Assembly: GCA_946479805.1 (NCBI GenBank)
Contig: CAMLHP010000001.1
Location: forward strand, 1 to 48,631
Source: an uncultured Gemmatimonadota bacterium
Lineage (GTDB): Bacteria > Gemmatimonadota > Gemmatimonadetes > Gemmatimonadales > GWC2-71-9
DNA length: 48,631 nucleotides
Direction of reading: 5' to 3'
Shown piece by piece: positions 45,031 to 48,631 of the stretch (positions are counted from its first letter, which is position 1; each line of letters opens with the position of its first letter). The position numbers and the translations under genes were made by a program. The notes under the pieces are model-generated. The model made no database searches. It saw only the letters and a program-made list of their open reading frames with translations, and was not told where the DNA came from.

Positions 45031-45057
45031 GCCCTACGCCTCACGCCTCACGCCCTA
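45031..45057. repeat. Stop-codon array: CGTGAGG units at the nosY end
   Basis: GCCCTACGCCTCACGCCTCACGCCC contains three complementary CGTGAGG/GCCCTA units. On the minus strand they encode the last residues of the nosY-type protein and its TGA stop (45043-45041). On the plus strand they start one base after the TAA of the sensor gene. The first 16 nt are identical to 29831-29846. Confidence 0.7.
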
Positions 45058-45847
45058 ACCCCTTTGCAGCCGCCATCAGTGGGCCGACCGTCCACCCGAT
45101 CACCCCAAGGACCAGCGCGCCAGCTCCCCAGCCGCCCAGCACCCGCCTGAGCGCCGCACCCGTCGGCCCCGCTACAGCTTCTGCCTGGAACAGCGACAGT
45201 CCCAGCACCCTCACACTGTCCACCGGATTCGCCAGCAGCACTGCTGTGAGCCATGTGCCGGCACTCCGGTTCGGCAGTGCAGAGAGCATGGCTATTACAG
45301 CCAGGTCCATGCCTATCACCAGCACAAACCACGCAACCATGGCAATACCCAGCGCCCGGGTGCGGTTGGCAGCCGCGACACCTATCCACAGCCCGACGGC
45401 CAGCATCGCCGCAAGCAGCAGCTCCGACACCAGTGCCAGCCGGAAATAGCGCCATCCGTCGGCACCGCCGGCCATCATCGCGATGACCACGCCAGCGGCA
45501 CCCAGTCCCACCGCCACCGCGCCGCCAAGAGTGGCAGTGAGCGCAACCCACCGCGAAAGCACCCTGCTGCCGCGGGATACCGGGAGGGCGGCAATGAACT
45601 CGAGTTCTCGAAGTTCGGATCCGGCCACGGCGGCAGTGAGCAGGGCCAGCATTGGCACCACCCAGAGCACCAGCTGCAGGAGGCTCATGGATGTGCGCGC
45701 AAATCCCTGGACCGCCAGCACTCCACCGGCCGACAGCCCGGCAAGCGCCACGCCGATGCCTGCAACTGCGAACCCGACCGCAAACAGCGTGGCCACCCGG
45801 GCCCGCCTTGCGCCCGACAGCTCGAACCACAGCAGGGCGCCGGTCAT
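45041..45847 (-). CDS. nosY: NosY-type ABC permease of the nos cluster
   Basis: 268 residues from ATG 45847 (ATGA overlap with nosF); the longer frame is shadow. About six membrane helices (e.g. VATLFAVGFAVAGIGVALAG, LVLWVVPMLALLTAAV, TLGGAVAVGLGAAGVVIAM). ELRELEFIAALPVSRGSRVL is the conserved linker of NosY/ABC-2 permeases. With NosF it energises NosD in copper-site maturation of nitrous-oxide reductase. The C-terminal residues GREA and the stop lie in a repeat array, so the end may differ from relatives. Confidence 0.85.
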   Translation of the reverse strand: MTGALLWFELSGARRARVATLFAVGFAVAGIGVALAGLSAGGVLAVQGFARTSMSLLQLVLWVVPMLALLTAAVAGSELRELEFIAALPVSRGSRVLSRWVALTATLGGAVAVGLGAAGVVIAMMAGGADGWRYFRLALVSELLLAAMLAVGLWIGVAAANRTRALGIAMVAWFVLVIGMDLAVIAMLSALPNRSAGTWLTAVLLANPVDSVRVLGLSLFQAEAVAGPTGAALRRVLGGWGAGALVLGVIGWTVGPLMAAAKGLGREA

Positions 45848-46629
45848 GCGGTGTTTGCCTTCACCAGTGTCAGCGGCACCCGGCCCTGTCCCTCTCCACC
45901 ACGCGCCCGGGTGATGATCGTGCGGTAAGCCGCCTCGATTGGCGGCACGCCGGCACCATTCCACGCCTGGCCACCCGCTGCCAGCAATTCCTTCACGCTT
46001 CCCTGCGCCACCGCGTGGCCGTCTACCAGCACCACCATGCGATCGGCCAGCGCCGCCACATCAACCAGGTGATGCGACGCGAACAGCACGGCCGTGCCCT
46101 GGTCCCTCGCTCGCCGGATTATCGCCTGCACATCGGCGGAGCCATCGGCATCCAAGCTTATTGCGGGCTCGTCGAGGAACAGGGCTGCCACCGGACCAAG
46201 GGATGCCAGCACCAGGAGCACCCGCTGCCGCTGGCCACCCGACAGCTCGCCCAGCGACGCATCGAGCCGGGCTCCGAGTCCGGCGTCTCCCAGCGCGCTG
46301 AATGCCTGAACGGGCGAAGCACCGCGGGCCAAGGCCACAAGCCGTGCCAGGTCGCTCACCACCGTGGTGAGCGACACCCCGAGCTTCTGCGGCAGGTAAC
46401 CCAGCCGCCGGCGGGCATCGATGGGCCGGGTCGCCAGGTCGAACCCGCCGATCTCCACCGCGCCCGCCGGCACGGGCAGGCCACCCGTAGCCAGCCGCAG
46501 CACGGTGGATTTTCCCGCGCCATTGGGTCCCACCAGCGCCACGACTTCACCGGAGGTGACATCGAGCGTGAAGTCTCCCAGCACCCGGTGCGAACCGTAG
46601 GCGTGACCCAGCCCCCGAAGGTGAATCAT
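45844..46629 (-). CDS. nosF: NosF ABC transporter ATP-binding protein
   Basis: 261 residues from ATG 46629. Walker A GPNGAGKST, Q-loop YLPQKLG, signature LSGGQRQR, Walker B ALFLDEP and the H-loop SHHLVDV are all present. It is slightly short of typical drug exporters and matches the NosF type. It powers the NosFY transporter, believed to supply sulfur for the CuZ site of NosZ. ATGA overlaps tie it to nosD and nosY. The C-terminal tail after AAGGQ is variable. Confidence 0.92.
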   Translation of the reverse strand: MIHLRGLGHAYGSHRVLGDFTLDVTSGEVVALVGPNGAGKSTVLRLATGGLPVPAGAVEIGGFDLATRPIDARRRLGYLPQKLGVSLTTVVSDLARLVALARGASPVQAFSALGDAGLGARLDASLGELSGGQRQRVLLVLASLGPVAALFLDEPAISLDADGSADVQAIIRRARDQGTAVLFASHHLVDVAALADRMVVLVDGHAVAQGSVKELLAAGGQAWNGAGVPPIEAAYRTIITRARGGEGQGRVPLTLVKANTA

Positions 46630-47930
46630 GCGACGCTCCTGCGCGGCCGCCGCATCAGTCCCGCGCCGGAGCCACCCAGCACCAGCAATGCCCCCGCTGC
46701 GCCCCACTGCCCCCGGCCAGAGTCATCGCCGCCCGCGCGTCCCAGCGATCCCAGCGCTTCCAGTTCGGGCGGTTCCCTCAGTGGGCACTCGTCCACGGGA
46801 AGATCCAGCCGGAATACCGGAAAGGTGCGCTCGGCCCATTCCAGTGCGCTCGCCGCCGGACTGGTGAGGAAGAGCCTCAGGGAAGACCGCTCGCGGGCCA
46901 GCTCCATCAGCGGCGAGCCCGCCGAGTGCTGCTGGTCGAGAGTGCCGTCGCCATCGAGATCGTAACCGCGGGTGGCAGCCGACCAGTGATTGCCCCGGCC
47001 CTCCGCGCAGAAGACATAACCCTCGCCGCCGCCACCTGAGGCGTCGAAGGTGTTGGCTGCCAGCGCATTGCCGGTGATGGTGGTGGACTCGCTGTTGGAG
47101 TAGAGCTGGAGCCCGAGCCAGTTGGCGGCGACCAGGTTCTCCTCGAACCGCCCGCCTATCACGTTGTCGAAGAAGGCACCGATCCCGTTGCCCACCAGCA
47201 GGTTCTCCCGTACCACGGGATTGCTGGCGGTCTGGAGCAGGAGGCCATATGAACGACTGCCGGTGTTCCACGCGAAGACGTTGTGCTCCACCACGACGCC
47301 GCGCGAGTTCATGATCACTGCGCCGGCGGCACCATAGCGGAACACGTTCCGCTCGAAGCGGTTCTCGTGGCTGAACATGTAGTGCAGCCCGAAACGCATG
47401 CGTTCGGCCCGGTTGCCCCGGACCAGGGCGCTGTCACTGTATGAGAAGTAGATCCCGTCCCGGACCCCGGTGATGACGTTGTCCTCCACCAGCGTGCCGG
47501 GCGAGTGAAAGAGCGTGATGCCGTCGCCCCTGTCGCCCTCGCGGGCCGCGGGCCGCCCGCTGATCGTGTTACGCCGGACTATGCTCCCCCGTGCTTCCCG
47601 GAGATAGATGCCGAAGAGTACCTCGCGTACCTCTACGTCCTCGATCAGCACCGAGTCGGCCCGCACCATGATGCCGGCATCGTCGCTGTCGGCACTGCGC
47701 CCGCTGTTCTCCACCTGCACGCCCCGCACTACGCTGCCGGCCCCGAGCACCGTGAGGACGGTTCCGGTGCCGTCGCCACGGATCACGCTGCCGGGCTGGC
47801 CCAGGAGCACCGTCGGTCGCTCCAGCACCATCGGCCCCGGGTGCACGCCCGGGGCCAGCCTCAGGGTGTCTGGCGCCGGCATCAGGCTGTCCGGCGCCAG
47901 CAGGAGCGCGGCCAGGAGCAGCAGGCTCAC
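46626..47930 (-). CDS. nosD: NosD periplasmic copper-processing protein
   Basis: 434 residues with a leader (MSLLLLAALLLAPDS) and a right-handed parallel beta-helix of NosD repeats: VLIEDVEVREVLFGIYLRE, VEDNVITGVRDGIYFSYS, FERNVFRYGAAGAVIMNSRG, VRENLLVGNGIGAFFDNV. A GDGTLDQQHS loop and one Cys near the C-terminus (DECPL) follow, then a short hydrophobic end (GAAGALLVLGGSGAG). It helps assemble the copper centres of NosZ and partners NosFY. ATGA overlap with the membrane protein upstream and with nosF downstream. Confidence 0.92.
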   Translation of the reverse strand: MSLLLLAALLLAPDSLMPAPDTLRLAPGVHPGPMVLERPTVLLGQPGSVIRGDGTGTVLTVLGAGSVVRGVQVENSGRSADSDDAGIMVRADSVLIEDVEVREVLFGIYLREARGSIVRRNTISGRPAAREGDRGDGITLFHSPGTLVEDNVITGVRDGIYFSYSDSALVRGNRAERMRFGLHYMFSHENRFERNVFRYGAAGAVIMNSRGVVVEHNVFAWNTGSRSYGLLLQTASNPVVRENLLVGNGIGAFFDNVIGGRFEENLVAANWLGLQLYSNSESTTITGNALAANTFDASGGGGEGYVFCAEGRGNHWSAATRGYDLDGDGTLDQQHSAGSPLMELARERSSLRLFLTSPAASALEWAERTFPVFRLDLPVDECPLREPPELEALGSLGRAGGDDSGRGQWGAAGALLVLGGSGAGLMRRPRRSVA

Positions 47931-48541
47931 TCTTCAGCCTGGGCCCGTCGCCACTCCAGAAACAGCGACACCGCGAGCACCAGCCCGAACACGCCGAGCA
48001 CGTAGGTCGTGGCTCCCGGGTAGCTGTAGACGTCGAAGTTGGCGATCCGCTGGTGGCCGAACACCGGCGGCGTGAACGGGTCCACTGTGACCGGCGCTTC
48101 GGGCGAGAGCTGGTGCCCGAAGGTGTAGAGCCGGTACCAGAAGGTGCCCAGGCTGAAGATCCCGAAGTAGGTGAACAGAACGAACAGGTCCACCAGCTGC
48201 GACACCTTCCCGAACACCGCGGTGCGCAGCGTGAGCAGCAGGAAGAGTCCCAGCATGAACGGGATCCACTTCATCTCGGGGAACGACGCAGCGTGGATCT
48301 CCTGCATCCCGATGTAGTGATTCAGGATGTTGATTGACTGGATGTCGGCACCGCCGTTGCCGCCAACCAGCTTGTGGGCGAAAACCGACATCCGGATGCC
48401 CTCGGGGAACTGGCCGGCGAACATCGTGATGGTCCAGAGCGGGAACCACGCGGCCGCCAGCAGCAGCGCCGCCGCCCCCACGAGCGCTGCGCGCACACGG
48501 GGACGGAGGGTGCCCTGCTGCAGCCAGGCGCTGAACGACAT
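47927..48541 (-). CDS. Membrane protein of the nos cluster between nosZ and nosD
   Basis: 204 residues with about four membrane helices: ALVGAAALLLAAAWFPLW, MKWIPFMLGLFLLLTL, LVDLFVLFTYFGIFSLGTF and TYVLGVFGLVLAVSLFLEW. The periplasmic loop after the first helix has HKLVGGNGGADIQSINILNHYIG with two His, a plausible haem or copper ligand region. In clade II nos clusters a membrane protein of this kind lies between nosZ and nosD and may pass electrons or copper to NosZ. Its identity with NosB-type proteins is not established here. It starts 8 nt after the nosZ stop. Confidence 0.7.
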   Translation of the reverse strand: MSFSAWLQQGTLRPRVRAALVGAAALLLAAAWFPLWTITMFAGQFPEGIRMSVFAHKLVGGNGGADIQSINILNHYIGMQEIHAASFPEMKWIPFMLGLFLLLTLRTAVFGKVSQLVDLFVLFTYFGIFSLGTFWYRLYTFGHQLSPEAPVTVDPFTPPVFGHQRIANFDVYSYPGATTYVLGVFGLVLAVSLFLEWRRAQAEE

Positions 48542-48548
48542 GACCGCC

Positions 48549-48631
48549 TCAGCCGCGCGGCTTGACCAGGAGGTAACCCGCCATCTCCTGGTGCATCGCC
48601 GAGCAGAAGTTGGTGCAGTAGAACGGGAACA
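48549..48631 (-). CDS. nosZ: Nitrous-oxide reductase NosZ, C-terminal end (5' part outside window)
   Basis: Only the last 27 codons are visible. They read FPFYCTNFCSAMHQEMAGYL and then LVKPRG and stop. This is the CuA site of NosZ: Cys, Cys, His and Met spaced C-x3-C-x3-H-x2-M. The gene order nosZ, membrane protein, nosD, nosF, nosY supports clade II. NosZ reduces N2O to N2 in the periplasm. Clade assignment from the signal peptide is impossible here. Confidence 0.9.
   Translation of the reverse strand, partial: FPFYCTNFCSAMHQEMAGYLLVKPRG

Overview
The window is high-GC bacterial chromosome with dense, mostly collinear genes, many of them joined by 4-nt ATGA overlaps. I infer a member of the Gemmatimonadota. 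The reasons are many signal peptides ending in AQ, a nitrous-oxide reductase cluster in the nosZ-ORF-nosD-nosF-nosY order known from clade II organisms, a family otherwise best known from Myxococcota, and abundant HEAT/TPR/beta-propeller exported proteins. This assignment rests on gene content only. I saw no rRNA, tRNA, CRISPR array, insertion sequence or phage gene.

Left part (1-17.7 kb). A partial glycosyltransferase overlaps an unusual receiver-DHp protein without an ATPase domain. Next come lemA, a MerR-type regulator, a TPR-like protein, a pilin-like protein, a receiver-Fis mini-regulator and a YhaM-type HD/OB nuclease. A 660-bp non-coding gap follows, with a strong terminator, a cluster of DnaA-box-like 9-mers and a possible ncRNA. 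Beyond it are two coupled hypothetical genes, a Big/LVIVD surface protein, an Ogt-type DNA repair protein, a cold-shock protein with a terminator-bearing leader, a translationally coupled substrate-binding lipoprotein and chemoreceptor, a histone-H1-like basic protein, a cupredoxin and an MFS exporter.

Middle (17.7-31.6 kb, mostly minus strand). A nearly gapless 12-kb run reads RND pump, TolC, membrane-fusion protein, HExxH peptidase, M14 carboxypeptidase, Bcp peroxiredoxin, TolB-like propeller and two tandem signal peptidases. It looks like one envelope/secretion transcription unit. Three small or exported hypothetical genes follow on its right.

Right part (31.6-48.6 kb). A HEAT-repeat protein precedes the TPP-riboswitch-controlled thiC and a cardiolipin-synthase-like gene. 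A large MASE1-PAS-PAS hybrid kinase is divergent, across a palindromic operator candidate, from a metal P-type ATPase, tandem-Usp and PNPOx-like operon. Then come a VOC dioxygenase, a two-domain multicopper oxidase, a TIGR02265-like sensor protein and the nos cluster, with nosZ cut by the window end.

The most striking non-genic signal is a set of at least ten short arrays of 7-9-nt degenerate repeats. Several are arranged as inverted arms or sit beside hairpins, and most lie exactly at gene 3' ends. In several cases the stop codon lies inside a repeat unit. Three unit families recur at distant loci, and one copy sits in frame inside thiC, replacing a linker. I see this as a candidate undescribed family of stop-codon-associated palindromic arrays. 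A second pattern is a set of genes with a -10-like hexamer 4-8 nt before ATG and no Shine-Dalgarno, which suggests leaderless transcripts.
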